A stretch of 64,000 nucleotides of DNA. It comes from Bog-159 sp963843255. Its GTDB lineage: Bacteria; Acidobacteriota; Terriglobia; Bryobacterales; Bryobacteraceae. The notes beneath the pieces were generated by a model. It was not told where the DNA came from and made no database searches. It worked only from the letters and a program-made list of their open reading frames with translations. The stretch lies in NCBI GenBank assembly GCA_963843255.1, contig CAWJJQ010000002.1, forward strand, positions 372,001 to 436,000, written 5' to 3'. This document shows positions 34,339-42,766 of the stretch, in pieces. Each line of letters starts with the position of its first letter. The stretch's first letter is position 1. The position numbers and the translations under genes were made by a program.

Positions 34339-35226
34339 TCAGATCGTTTCCGGCTCGCGGTTTATGCCCAGCAACTCCGCCAAGGCATTGGCCTCGGAGT
34401 TGCTGGCGCTTGAGTCTTTGAAGACGAGATTCAGCCGGACATCCCGCATCTTGCCGAAAGGCAGCGGAAGCGCCACGAAATCGCCCCGGTCAAGTTCGGA
34501 CTGAACGCGGTACGTCGGCAGCCAACCGAAGCAGAGCCCGCTGCGAACGGCAGCGATCGCGGACTCGATGGTACCAACAGGCAATATACGTTGCGCGGGA
34601 AGCCGCGGCTGGTGCTTCAGGTTCCCGGATGCCGCGCTTTCGATGGTCACCAGCGTATAGGGCATCAGGTCGGAGCGCGAGAGCCTCCGCGGAATCGCAA
34701 GGAGAGGATGGCCGCGCCGCACGACAGCAATCATTCCGATCACGAGAATCGGCTTGACGAAGAGCTCGCGGGACATCAAGCCGGTCACGCAGAGCTGCGC
34801 GTTGTGGAGCGAGAACTCCGAGTCCGCCGAGAGAAATGTGCCCTGCCGAAGCTTCGGCTGCACATGCGGAAAACTGCGCGAGAAAGTCGCGAGGGCGGCA
34901 AAAAGGCGGTCGTCGGGAAAGATGCTGTCCACCGAGAGCCTGACCTCGGAGGCGCCCCCGGACGCCATTAGACGAGCGCGTTGCTCGATCTGATGGAAAC
35001 CGGTCAAATGGGGTTCCGCATCGGCCAGCAGCGCCCGGCCGACTTCGGTCAACTGCGCCTTCCTTCCCTGGATCTCGAACAAACGGACCCCCAACTGTTC
35101 CTGCAGGCGCCCGATGGCATAGCTGATGGTGGATTGAGACCGATTGAGCTTTTCGGCGGCGGGCGCAAATCCGCCCAACTGCACAACGGCCTGCAGGATC
35201 TCCCAGGAATCAAGCGTGGTGTCCAT
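34339..35226 (-). CDS. LysR family transcriptional regulator
   Basis: The 295-aa regulator starts at the ATG at 35226. The open frame further upstream crosses the divergent promoter region and is not coding. The N-terminal winged HTH (about 5-62) reads ILQAVVQLGGFAPAAEKLNR then STISYAIGRLQEQLGVRLFE, followed by a substrate-binding domain to the end. It is divergent from the TonB receptor gene. A palindrome with an ATC-N9-GAT core sits 8 nt upstream of its start codon and is probably its autoregulatory site; a second copy lies before the esterase gene at 41339. The coinducer is unknown. Confidence 0.9.
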   Translation of the reverse strand: MDTTLDSWEILQAVVQLGGFAPAAEKLNRSQSTISYAIGRLQEQLGVRLFEIQGRKAQLTEVGRALLADAEPHLTGFHQIEQRARLMASGGASEVRLSVDSIFPDDRLFAALATFSRSFPHVQPKLRQGTFLSADSEFSLHNAQLCVTGLMSRELFVKPILVIGMIAVVRRGHPLLAIPRRLSRSDLMPYTLVTIESAASGNLKHQPRLPAQRILPVGTIESAIAAVRSGLCFGWLPTYRVQSELDRGDFVALPLPFGKMRDVRLNLVFKDSSASNSEANALAELLGINREPETI

Positions 35227-35233
35227 AGATTGA

Positions 35234-35260
35234 GAATACATCGAGCAATTCGATGTATTC
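35234..35260. promoter_or_regulatory. LysR-type operator palindrome (ATC-N9-GAT)
   Basis: Perfect 11-bp arms GAATACATCGA and TCGATGTATTC are separated by GCAAT. The core is ATC-N9-GAT, a known recognition layout of LysR-type regulators. It lies in the LysR/TonB-receptor divergent region. A near-identical site is at 41245-41271. Confidence 0.7.
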
Positions 35261-35292
35261 ATTGGAAAAATACGATCCTGCCCCCTTTCTTC

Positions 35293-35321
35293 TTGTAAGC
35301 GGTTACAAAATGGCTTACTAT
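35293..35321 (+). promoter_or_regulatory. Promoter with overlapping LacI-type operator for the TonB receptor gene
   Basis: A -35 TTGTAA (35293-35298) and -10 TACTAT (35316-35321) are 17 bp apart. TGTAAGCGGTTACA (35294-35307), one base from a perfect palindrome, covers the -35 element, a position suited to repression. Confidence 0.6.
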
Positions 35322-35371
35322 CTCTCTGAATCGCCCCTTCATGGGCCCGTAACAGGTAAAAGGAGGTCTTT

Positions 35372-38300
35372 GTGCGGAAGCTCAGTTTGCTACTGCCCTT
35401 GTTCGTCATGGCGAGTGCCGCCGCGTTCGCCCAAACCGCAACCGTTTTAGGCACCGTCACCGATCCGACCGGGTCCGTGGTACCGAGTGCTACCGTCACC
35501 ATCACCAATACCGGAACGAGCGTCAAACGCGTTCTCCAAACCAACGCAACCGGGAGCTATATTGCGCCCGAGCTGCCGATCGGATCGTACTCAGTGAAAG
35601 CCGAGGCAGCCGGATTCAAGGCTTATGAGCGCACCGGCCTCAAGCTGGACTCAAACGACACCGTGCGTATCGACGCGGTCCTGTCAGTTGGTCAGGTCAG
35701 CGAGAGCGTAACCGTGGCGGCCGACGTCGTGAAAGTGGAGTCGGATTCGAGCGAGGTCAGCGATCTGGTTTCCGGCAAAGAGATTCAGGATCTGGCTATT
35801 AACGGCCGGCATATGGCGGCCCTCGCGATCCTTAGTCCCGGGGCTTCCTCGGATCTGCCGGATTTCAACCTGCCGATATCGGTAGGCGCCAGCACCAACA
35901 TCAGCTTCAATGGGCAGCGCCCGGAACACAACGTCTGGATGGTCGACGGCGGCGAAAACTACGACCGCGGCTGCGGCGGCTGTGTGACCATGATGCCGTC
36001 GGTCGACGCGATCGACGAGTTTAAGACCCTGACCAGCAACGCGCCCGGCGATTTCGGGATCGGCTCCGCGGGCACTATCAACATGGCTATTAAGTCCGGC
36101 ACGCACGATTTCCACGGCGCGGTCTATGAGTTCTTCCGCAACAACGACCTGGACGCCAATAATTTCTTCGCCAACCGGGCCGGCTCGCCAGTCCCCGAAT
36201 TGCGCTACAACATTTACGGCTTCAATATTGGCGGGCCTGCGTTCATTCCGAAAAAGTACAATACCGATCGCAAGAAGACCTTCTTCTTCTGGAACCAGGA
36301 ATGGCGGAAGTTCGTCACGGCCAACACCATCACCGCCAACGCCGTTCCACAAGCCCAGCGCAACGGCGATTTTAGCGCGATCAGCACGCCCATCACAGTG
36401 CCGAACACCGGCGATCCAGCGCAGAACGCCAAGTATGCGGCGTTAGGTCTGACGCCCGGTCAGCCCTTCCCGGGCAACAAAATCCCGGCATCGTTAATCG
36501 ATCCGAACGCGGCGCTGTTTTTCGCTTCCGGCGCCATGCCTCTTCCGAATACCGCCAATAATCAGTGGTCCGGGTCGAAGAGTGCGCCCACCGACGTACC
36601 GGAGACCATTTTGCGATTCGACCATTATTTCAGCGACAAGTTGTCGGTGATGGCGCATTACATTCACGACAACACCGACCAGGTGACGACCACCTCCCTG
36701 TGGAGCGGCGACACTTATCCAACGATCCAAACGAACTTCAAGAATCCCTCGTGGAGCGGAGTAGTGCATGTCACCTACACGATCAGCCCGACCTTGCTCA
36801 ATGAGGCCGCATTCAACTTCAACGGCAACTGGATCAACCTGAGTCCCGTCGGTATCTATCAGAAGCCTTCCGGTTGGAACGCCGCGCAACTGTTCAACAA
36901 CAATCTCGACAACCGTCTGCCCACCATAGACCTGGGGGGAACATACGGCGTCAACTACGATCCGGCCTCCTGGCCCTGGAGGAACGCGGCCAGAGACGAG
37001 CAGGTGCGTGACGATGTCTCCTGGACCAAAGGAAAGCACAACCTGAGATTCGGCGGCCAGTATATGCGGTACGGAAAGAACCAGGACATCTTCGGCGACA
37101 CGCAAGGCAACTATGGTTTCAACGGCACTTTCACTGGAAATGCAGTGGCCGATATGCTTCTGGGCTACGCCAGCAGCTACAACGAGTTGGACCTGGAGGA
37201 CCGTACCCACACGCGTACCAATACGATTTCCTTCTACGGCACCGATAACTGGCGCGCCACGAAACGCCTGACGGTGATCCTCGGCTTCCGTTGGGAGATC
37301 GTCCCGCACGCTTACGATGTCCAGAACCGGCTGGCGAACTTCTATCCCAACCTCTATAACGCGAGCGACGCGCCCCAGTTCAATGCGGATGGCAGCCTGA
37401 ACACGTCCGGGCCCGGCTTCAAGACGGTTTCCGGCGTGCCTCTATCGAATATTCCTTTCTACCTGAATGGCCTGGTGGTGGCCGGCCAAAACGGTACGCC
37501 ACGCGGCATGGTGAAGAACGAATTCGGCACCGTTGGGCCTCGCGTGGGCTTCGCCTACGACTTGACCGGCGACAGCAAGACCGTAGTCCGCGGCGGCTTT
37601 GGCATGTTCTACGAGCGGATCCAGGGCAATGACGTTTACAACATGGGGCCCAATCCGCCATTCGGCTATAGCCCCAACCTCACCAACGTCTTCTTCTCCA
37701 CGCCCAACGTCAGCGTTGAAAACGGGTTGACGGCGACGGCGCCCAACTACCCGGCCGGCATCACCGCGCTGTCCTACAGCGACTACAAACTTCCCGTTTC
37801 GGCACAGTGGAACTTCGGCATCCAGCGCGAAGTCACGCGCGGAGCGGTGTTCAGTTTAGGGTATGTAGGCAACGCCGATTACCATCAGCGCGACGAGCGC
37901 GAAATCAACGATGTCCCGCTGGTCGACCCGAACCGGCTGGCCATCGCCGGCATCAGCGGCCACTATAACGTTAACCTGGATCGTCCTTTCCTGGGCTACA
38001 GCAATATCATCCTGGGCGAGAACGCCAGCAACACGCACTACGAATCGCTGCAGGCCAACTTCCGCGTGGAAAATCAGCACGGCCTGACATTCCAGGCGGC
38101 TTACACGTGGTCGCACAGCCTGGGCACGGCGCCGGGCGGCGGTGGGGACTTCAACACCCTCTCGAATCCTTACAACCGGTACTACGACTACGGACCAACC
38201 GGTCTCGACCGGCGCCAACTCCTGGTGTTGAATTACACTTACGATCTGCCGATTTTCCGCGGGAATAAAGGATTGACGGGGACTTTGCTGGGTGGCTGGG

Positions 38301-38725
38301 AAATCGCCGGCATCACCCTCATCGAGAGCGGCCTGGCCCTCAACCCTACGCTCAGTTACGACAACCTGGGGCTGGGCGGCAACGCCACAGACCGGCCAAA
38401 CCAGGTGTCCGCGCTTACTTATCCGGGCACGGTGGGGCAGTTCTTCAGCACCTCCGCCTTCGCCGCTCCCGCGAATCTCGCGTGGGGCGACGCGCAGGAA
38501 GGCGCCATTCGCGGTCCCAGCCGGATCAACTTCAACTTATCGCTGTTCAAGCAGTTCGCCTTCCGGGAAAAGGCGAATCTCCGGTTTGGAGCGGAGTTCT
38601 ACAACGCGTTCAATCACACCCAGTTCCACGATCTGAACACTTCATTCGGCAATTCCGCTTTCGGCCAAGTGACCGACACCTACGACCCACGGACCATCGA
38701 ACTTTCGCTGAAATTGAGTTTCTGA
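35372..38725 (+). CDS. TonB-dependent receptor with N-terminal carboxypeptidase-regulatory-like domain
   Basis: A 1117-aa outer-membrane receptor starting at a GTG (35372) with a strong AAAGGAGG 5 nt upstream. Signal peptide about 1-20; regulatory-like beta domain about 24-100 (TVLGTVTDPTGSVVPSATVT); plug about 110-230; then the barrel, ending IELSLKLSF with a terminal Phe. A Cys pair (CGGC) occurs in the plug. Likely imports oligosaccharides from plant polymers, judged from the neighbouring esterase, symporter and GH95 genes. LacI-type and LysR-type operators lie in its upstream region. It is followed by a hairpin and then lacI and a TPR gene; no SusD gene is present. Confidence 0.93.
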   Translation: MRKLSLLLPLFVMASAAAFAQTATVLGTVTDPTGSVVPSATVTITNTGTSVKRVLQTNATGSYIAPELPIGSYSVKAEAAGFKAYERTGLKLDSNDTVRIDAVLSVGQVSESVTVAADVVKVESDSSEVSDLVSGKEIQDLAINGRHMAALAILSPGASSDLPDFNLPISVGASTNISFNGQRPEHNVWMVDGGENYDRGCGGCVTMMPSVDAIDEFKTLTSNAPGDFGIGSAGTINMAIKSGTHDFHGAVYEFFRNNDLDANNFFANRAGSPVPELRYNIYGFNIGGPAFIPKKYNTDRKKTFFFWNQEWRKFVTANTITANAVPQAQRNGDFSAISTPITVPNTGDPAQNAKYAALGLTPGQPFPGNKIPASLIDPNAALFFASGAMPLPNTANNQWSGSKSAPTDVPETILRFDHYFSDKLSVMAHYIHDNTDQVTTTSLWSGDTYPTIQTNFKNPSWSGVVHVTYTISPTLLNEAAFNFNGNWINLSPVGIYQKPSGWNAAQLFNNNLDNRLPTIDLGGTYGVNYDPASWPWRNAARDEQVRDDVSWTKGKHNLRFGGQYMRYGKNQDIFGDTQGNYGFNGTFTGNAVADMLLGYASSYNELDLEDRTHTRTNTISFYGTDNWRATKRLTVILGFRWEIVPHAYDVQNRLANFYPNLYNASDAPQFNADGSLNTSGPGFKTVSGVPLSNIPFYLNGLVVAGQNGTPRGMVKNEFGTVGPRVGFAYDLTGDSKTVVRGGFGMFYERIQGNDVYNMGPNPPFGYSPNLTNVFFSTPNVSVENGLTATAPNYPAGITALSYSDYKLPVSAQWNFGIQREVTRGAVFSLGYVGNADYHQRDEREINDVPLVDPNRLAIAGISGHYNVNLDRPFLGYSNIILGENASNTHYESLQANFRVENQHGLTFQAAYTWSHSLGTAPGGGGDFNTLSNPYNRYYDYGPTGLDRRQLLVLNYTYDLPIFRGNKGLTGTLLGGWEIAGITLIESGLALNPTLSYDNLGLGGNATDRPNQVSALTYPGTVGQFFSTSAFAAPANLAWGDAQEGAIRGPSRINFNLSLFKQFAFREKANLRFGAEFYNAFNHTQFHDLNTSFGNSAFGQVTDTYDPRTIELSLKLSF

Positions 38726-38740
38726 CACGCAAAGCACACA

Positions 38741-38766
38741 GGAGGGGTCGCGCATGCGATCCCTCC
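38741..38766 (+). terminator. Strong hairpin after the TonB receptor gene
   Basis: GGAGGG(G)TCGC and GCGA(T)CCCTCC form an 11-bp stem with a GCAT loop and one wobble pair, 15 nt after the stop codon. No T-tract follows, so it may terminate, attenuate or stabilise the mRNA 3' end. Confidence 0.5.
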
Positions 38767-38842
38767 GGCACTTCCGGGAGACTGCCCTCCGGCCGTGCGT
38801 GGCTCACAGTTGTTGTACCTATGGCGCCATACGGCTAGCCAG

Positions 38843-39856
38843 ATGAACCTCAATGAAGTCGCGAAGCGGGCGGGGGTTTCCACGGCGACGGTATCGCGTG
38901 TCCTGAACTAGGCCAGTGTAGTCCGGAGTGCCACGCGCCAGCGCGTCATGCGTGCCATTACGGAGTTGAACTATCACCCAAACCTGCACGCGCGATCGCT
39001 CGCCAAAGGCGCCAGCCGCACGATCGGCATGATCGCCTCGAATCTGCAGAATCCCTTCTTCTTCGATATATTCCGCGCGCTGGAAGCCGACGCCAACAGC
39101 AATGGGTATGAGGTCGTGGCCGCTAACACGGGCTACGATTCCGAGCACCTGGCCCGGTCCGTACGATTAATGATCGGCCGCCGGGTGGCCGGCCTGGCGG
39201 TAATCGTATCGGAGATGGCCCCGGACCTGATATCCGAATTGGCGGCCAGCAAGATCCGGGTGGTGTTTTACGACGTGGGAACCGCCGGCCGCACCATGTC
39301 GAATGTCCGCGTCAATTATCGCCGTGGCATCGAGCGGGTGGTCGAATATCTGCACAAACTCAATCACCGCCGGCTGGCCTTTGTGGGCCACCACGCAGCA
39401 CTGGGCCCCATCAGCGAACGCGAGAAAGCCTTTGTAGAAACCGTTTGCGGATATGTGCCCGGGACGGAATGGCGCACCATCGCCACGCAGGACACGCTGG
39501 AGGGCGGCCAGCAAGCCGCGCTCGAGATCCTCTCCTCGGGATTCCGGCCAACAGCCATTATCTGCGTCAACGACGTCATGGCGGTCGGCGTCTTGCGCGA
39601 AGCGCGCGAGAAGGGATTACGCGTCCCCCAGGACATCTCAGTGACCGGGTTCGACAATATCAAGCTATCCGAGTTCAGCTATCCACCGCTGACCACTTTG
39701 CACATTCCACGGGACCGGATTGGCCACCTCGCATTTGGCATGCTCGTGCCGGAGGCGGCGAACAGCAGACTGCCGGGGCGTGAGATTATCATCGATCCCG
39801 ACCTCGTAGTGCGGGAGTCCACGGGTCCGGCGGTGGGCAGGGCGGGGGCCGCATGA
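38843..39856 (+). pseudogene. LacI family transcriptional regulator with an in-frame TAG in the DNA-binding domain
   Basis: Reading from the ATG at 38843 gives a textbook LacI headpiece, MNLNEVAKRAGVSTATVSRV followed by LN, then TAG at 38909-38911 (codon 23), then ASVVRSATRQRVMRAITELN and a periplasmic-binding-protein-like effector domain (SRTIGMIASNLQNPFF through ISVTGFDNIKLSEFSYPPLT). Full length would be 337 aa. If the TAG is real, initiation at ATG 38948 would yield an effector domain without the HTH. A single-base error is equally possible. LacI-type operators upstream of three nearby genes suggest it regulates this locus. Its stop overlaps the TPR start (ATGA). Confidence 0.88.
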
Positions 39857-40934
39857 TCCGCCGCCGGGGCGCCTTCGGCGTTCTGCTGGCCATTTGCCTG
39901 GCGGGACGCGCCCGGGGCGCTTCGGGGTGCCAGGCCCTGAATGCCCGCAACCGAGCCGATATTCCGGCCCTGGCGGAAGCTGGCCTCGCGTTTTCGCGCC
40001 AGAAACTTTATCAGGAAGCCGCCGGCTGCTATCGGAAGGCACTGTCTATCGAAGCGAACATCCGGGAACTCCAGTTGAATCTGGGACTGGCCGAGTTCAA
40101 GTTGGGGGATTTTAAATCGGCCCTGGAACCGCTTCGCCAGGCCCTCGCGATCGATCCCGACAGTCTTCAGGGTCGCACACTGCTGGGAATGAGCTATTAC
40201 GGCGCCGGCATCTACGCCAAGGCGGTTCCGGAGTTGGATCGCGCCTTGGCCGCCGATCCCCACAACACGCAACTGCACATGGTCATCGCCCAGAGCTATC
40301 TGTGGTCCGGCCAGCACGAAAGAGCGCTACTGGAATTCGAGTGGCTGCTGCGCGAACAGCCCGACTCCGCGGCGACCCACAAGCTGATGGGCGAAGCGTT
40401 GGACGGTTTGGGCCGCGATGCGGAAGCCGTCGCCGAGTTCCAGGCCGCTGCCACAACTTCTCCCAAGGAACCCAACGTGCATTTCGGTCTCGGCTATCTG
40501 TTCTGGAAAGAACGCGTTATGACGAGGCGGAGGACGAGTTCCGCCGCGAGTTGGAGAACGATCCGTCGCATGCGCAAGCCAACGCCTACCTCGGCGACGC
40601 GCTTTTACATCGCGACGATCCGGCAGGCGCGCGCGGCTTCCTCGAAAAAGCCGGCCACCTGGATCTCAAGATACGTATCGTCCACCTGGATCTGGGGATT
40701 ATCCATGCCGGGCACAAGGAGTATGCGCCCGCTGCCCGGGAACTCCGCGCGGCGGTGCGGCTGGATCCCTCGCGAGCCGACGCGCACTACCGCCTGGCGC
40801 AGGTCTACCAGAGCCTGGGCCGGGCGACGGAGGCCAAGGCCGAGCTCGCCACCGTGCGGCGCCTGCACGAGCAGCGTAACGAGGATCTGCTCCAACAAAT
40901 TTCCGGTAAGCCGCCCCGCCTGGAAGCGCCATGA
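39853..40934 (+). pseudogene. Exported TPR protein, apparent single frameshift
   Basis: Starts at an ATG overlapping the lacI stop. Signal peptide about 1-23, then TPRs in the first frame to GYLFWKER (near 40513). One base appears missing at about 40514-40518; the next frame continues YDEAEDEFRRELENDPSHAQ through RLAQVYQSLGRATEAK to a stop at 40934. Rejoined length is about 360 aa. The TPR phase is unbroken across the shift. It is a relative in layout of the TPR gene that follows the other receptor at 48913. Probably a periplasmic partner of the receptor or of hydrolysis products; not proven. Confidence 0.8.
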
Positions 40935-41130
40935 TGCTGCCCGGCGACGGGCTGGCAGAGCCGGCTGCGGGCTGAATTGCCCGGCCTCCGCCGCCGCGCG
41001 GTCACGTTTTGGAAGAGGCCAAAGTCCAGAGCCCGCGTGGCAGGCTTAGAAGCGGGGTTAGAACCGGAGGCGGCCTGAAACAATACAAAACACCTTGATC
41101 GCACCGCGTTCCATGTGTTAGCGTTTATGC

Positions 41131-41144
41131 TGCAAGCGCTTACA
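41131..41144. promoter_or_regulatory. LacI-type operator
   Basis: TGCAAGCGCTTACA differs by one base from the perfect palindrome TGTAAGCGCTTACA. It is one of three such sites in the locus. Confidence 0.65.
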
Positions 41145-41244
41145 GAGTGGCCCGCAGAATCGGGATGCGGTGCGGTCAAGCCCGGCGGTCGACGTGGTCC
41201 AGGTTTCACCCGATTACGAGTTAACGAGCGCCGCGGCCACGGGA

Positions 41245-41271
41245 GAATACATCGAATAAATCGATGTACCC
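41245..41271. promoter_or_regulatory. LysR-type operator palindrome (ATC-N9-GAT), second copy
   Basis: GAATACATCGA, a 5-nt spacer ATAAA, and TCGATGTACCC. Twenty of 22 arm bases equal the site before the LysR gene at 35234. It ends 67 nt before the esterase start codon. Confidence 0.7.
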
Positions 41272-41338
41272 GTCGAGAAATGAGACGTTTCTCTCAAATC
41301 TCCACTGGTACCATCAGCCTGATCGGCAGGAGGACGGC

Positions 41339-42532
41339 ATGAAGGGAATTGGAATCACGCTTCTTATGTTTACGAGTTTGTGCTTCGCCCAGGAAACCGG
41401 CGAGTTCCCGCCGGCCGCCACCAATGTGCTGGATGCGGCTTGGCCGCGTGTCGATAGCTCGCTCAGGGCGCAATTCCGGTTTAAGGCGCCCGATGCGAAG
41501 GCAGTGAAGCTCAATTTCTGGAGTGGGCCGAAGATCGACATGGTGAAACAACCCGACGGCTTTTGGGCGGTCACCACTCCGCCGCTAGTTCCCGGATTCC
41601 ACTACTACACGTTCCTCATCGATGGCGCGGAAGTCGCCGACCCCGGGAGCCATGCGTACTACGGCGGCGGCAGAGATGTGAGCGGCATCGAGATTCCCGA
41701 GCAGGGATCCACCTACTACTTGGCCCAGGATGTTCCCCACGGACAGGTTCGCGAAGTCTGGTATCACTCAGGCGTGACGGGGACCTGGCGCCATGCGGTT
41801 CTGTATACGCCGCCGGGCTACGACGCGCAGACGAATGTGCGCTATCCGGTGCTTTACCTGCAGCACGGTGGCGGCGAGGACGAGACTGGCTGGACGAAGC
41901 AGGGTCATGCGAACTTCATCCTGGACAATCTGATTGCCAGCCGGGCCTCGAAGCCGATGATCGTGGTGATGGCGAACGGATACGCCCGGCGCGCCGGCGT
42001 GCCTGCTCCCAACCTTGCCGGAAAGCCCTTTGGCTCACCAGAGATGATGAAAGCCATGCAGGAGATGGCGGCTGCTTTTGAAGACGATGTGACGCAGGCG
42101 CTGATTCCGTTCATTGATTCGCATTTCCGGACCTTGACGGACCGCGATCATCGAGCCATGGCCGGTTTGTCGATGGGCGGCATGCAAACCTTCCAGGTGA
42201 CCTTTGATCACCTCGAACTCTTCTCCTACATTGGCGGTTTCAGCGGTGCGGCTGGCCCGCTGGTGCTTGGCAACCAGACGCTCGACCCGAAGACCGCCTT
42301 CCATGGTGCGCTCGCCGATCCGCCGGCCTTTGCCAGGCGCGTACATCTGCTGTGGATTGGCGTCGGCACCGAGGAGCCTGACAGGATGAGGGCTGGTATC
42401 GAGCGGCTACACACGTCCCTGGAGGAAGCCAAGGTCAAACATGTCTTTTACGAGTCGCCTGGCACCTCGCACGAGTGGCAAACGTGGCGCCGCGATCTGA
42501 AAGAGTTCGCGCCGAAGCTTTTCGGCGAGTGA
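41339..42532 (+). CDS. Exported carbohydrate esterase, CE1/putative esterase family, with N-terminal CBM48/E-set-like domain
   Basis: The 397-aa protein starts at the ATG at 41339 with GGCAGGAGG 4 nt upstream. Signal peptide about 1-17. Residues about 40-110 (LRAQFRFKAPDAKAVKLNFW, PGFHYYTFLIDG) resemble the Ig-like E-set/CBM48 domain often fused to CE1 esterases. The catalytic domain has YPVLYLQHGGGEDETGW, nucleophile elbow GLSMGGMQ and a C-terminal His in SPGTSHEWQTWR. Likely removes acetyl or feruloyl groups from hemicellulose. It carries both operator types upstream and is followed by a terminator-like hairpin. Confidence 0.9.
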   Translation: MKGIGITLLMFTSLCFAQETGEFPPAATNVLDAAWPRVDSSLRAQFRFKAPDAKAVKLNFWSGPKIDMVKQPDGFWAVTTPPLVPGFHYYTFLIDGAEVADPGSHAYYGGGRDVSGIEIPEQGSTYYLAQDVPHGQVREVWYHSGVTGTWRHAVLYTPPGYDAQTNVRYPVLYLQHGGGEDETGWTKQGHANFILDNLIASRASKPMIVVMANGYARRAGVPAPNLAGKPFGSPEMMKAMQEMAAAFEDDVTQALIPFIDSHFRTLTDRDHRAMAGLSMGGMQTFQVTFDHLELFSYIGGFSGAAGPLVLGNQTLDPKTAFHGALADPPAFARRVHLLWIGVGTEEPDRMRAGIERLHTSLEEAKVKHVFYESPGTSHEWQTWRRDLKEFAPKLFGE

Positions 42533-42559
42533 AGCAATAGGTGATAGATTCAGTTGATC

Positions 42560-42573
42560 TGGAATCGCTTACA
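42560..42573. promoter_or_regulatory. LacI-type operator (weaker copy)
   Basis: TGGAATCGCTTACA matches 12 of 14 bases of TGTAAGCGCTTACA and retains the right half perfectly. It lies between the esterase and the sodium:solute symporter gene. Confidence 0.5.
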
Positions 42574-42589
42574 GCGGTTTCGCGGGATC

Positions 42590-42629
42590 GGGCGGGGGCA
42601 TCCCTCAGGTTTTGCCCGCCTCTTATTTT
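42590..42629 (+). terminator. Probable intrinsic terminator after the esterase gene
   Basis: GGCGGG (42591-42596) pairs with CCCGCC (42615-42620) and is followed by TCTTATTTT. The loop is long (18 nt), which lowers confidence. Confidence 0.45.
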
Positions 42630-42766
42630 GAGGAACTTTTGCTAACTAATGACGTACCGGGAGGAAGAGTCAGATGCATGACACATGTGACGGCTCGACG
42701 ATCGCTTCCGCGGCCCGGCTGTCGTCATACGCGGAGCGCCAATCCTAGACGAGCCATTGGCAAGTA

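Larger units (their letters stand above)
40935..41338. promoter_or_regulatory. Regulatory region upstream of the CE1-type esterase gene
   Basis: 404 nt without a gene. It contains the LacI-type operator at 41131 and the ATC-N9-GAT palindrome at 41245, so two regulators may converge here. No confident -35/-10 pair is identified. Confidence 0.5.

Noticed and set aside
35313..35318. GCTTAC as a further half operator pairing with GTAAGC at 35295
   Set aside because: Overlaps the proposed -10 element and can be explained by it; too short to count as a separate operator.
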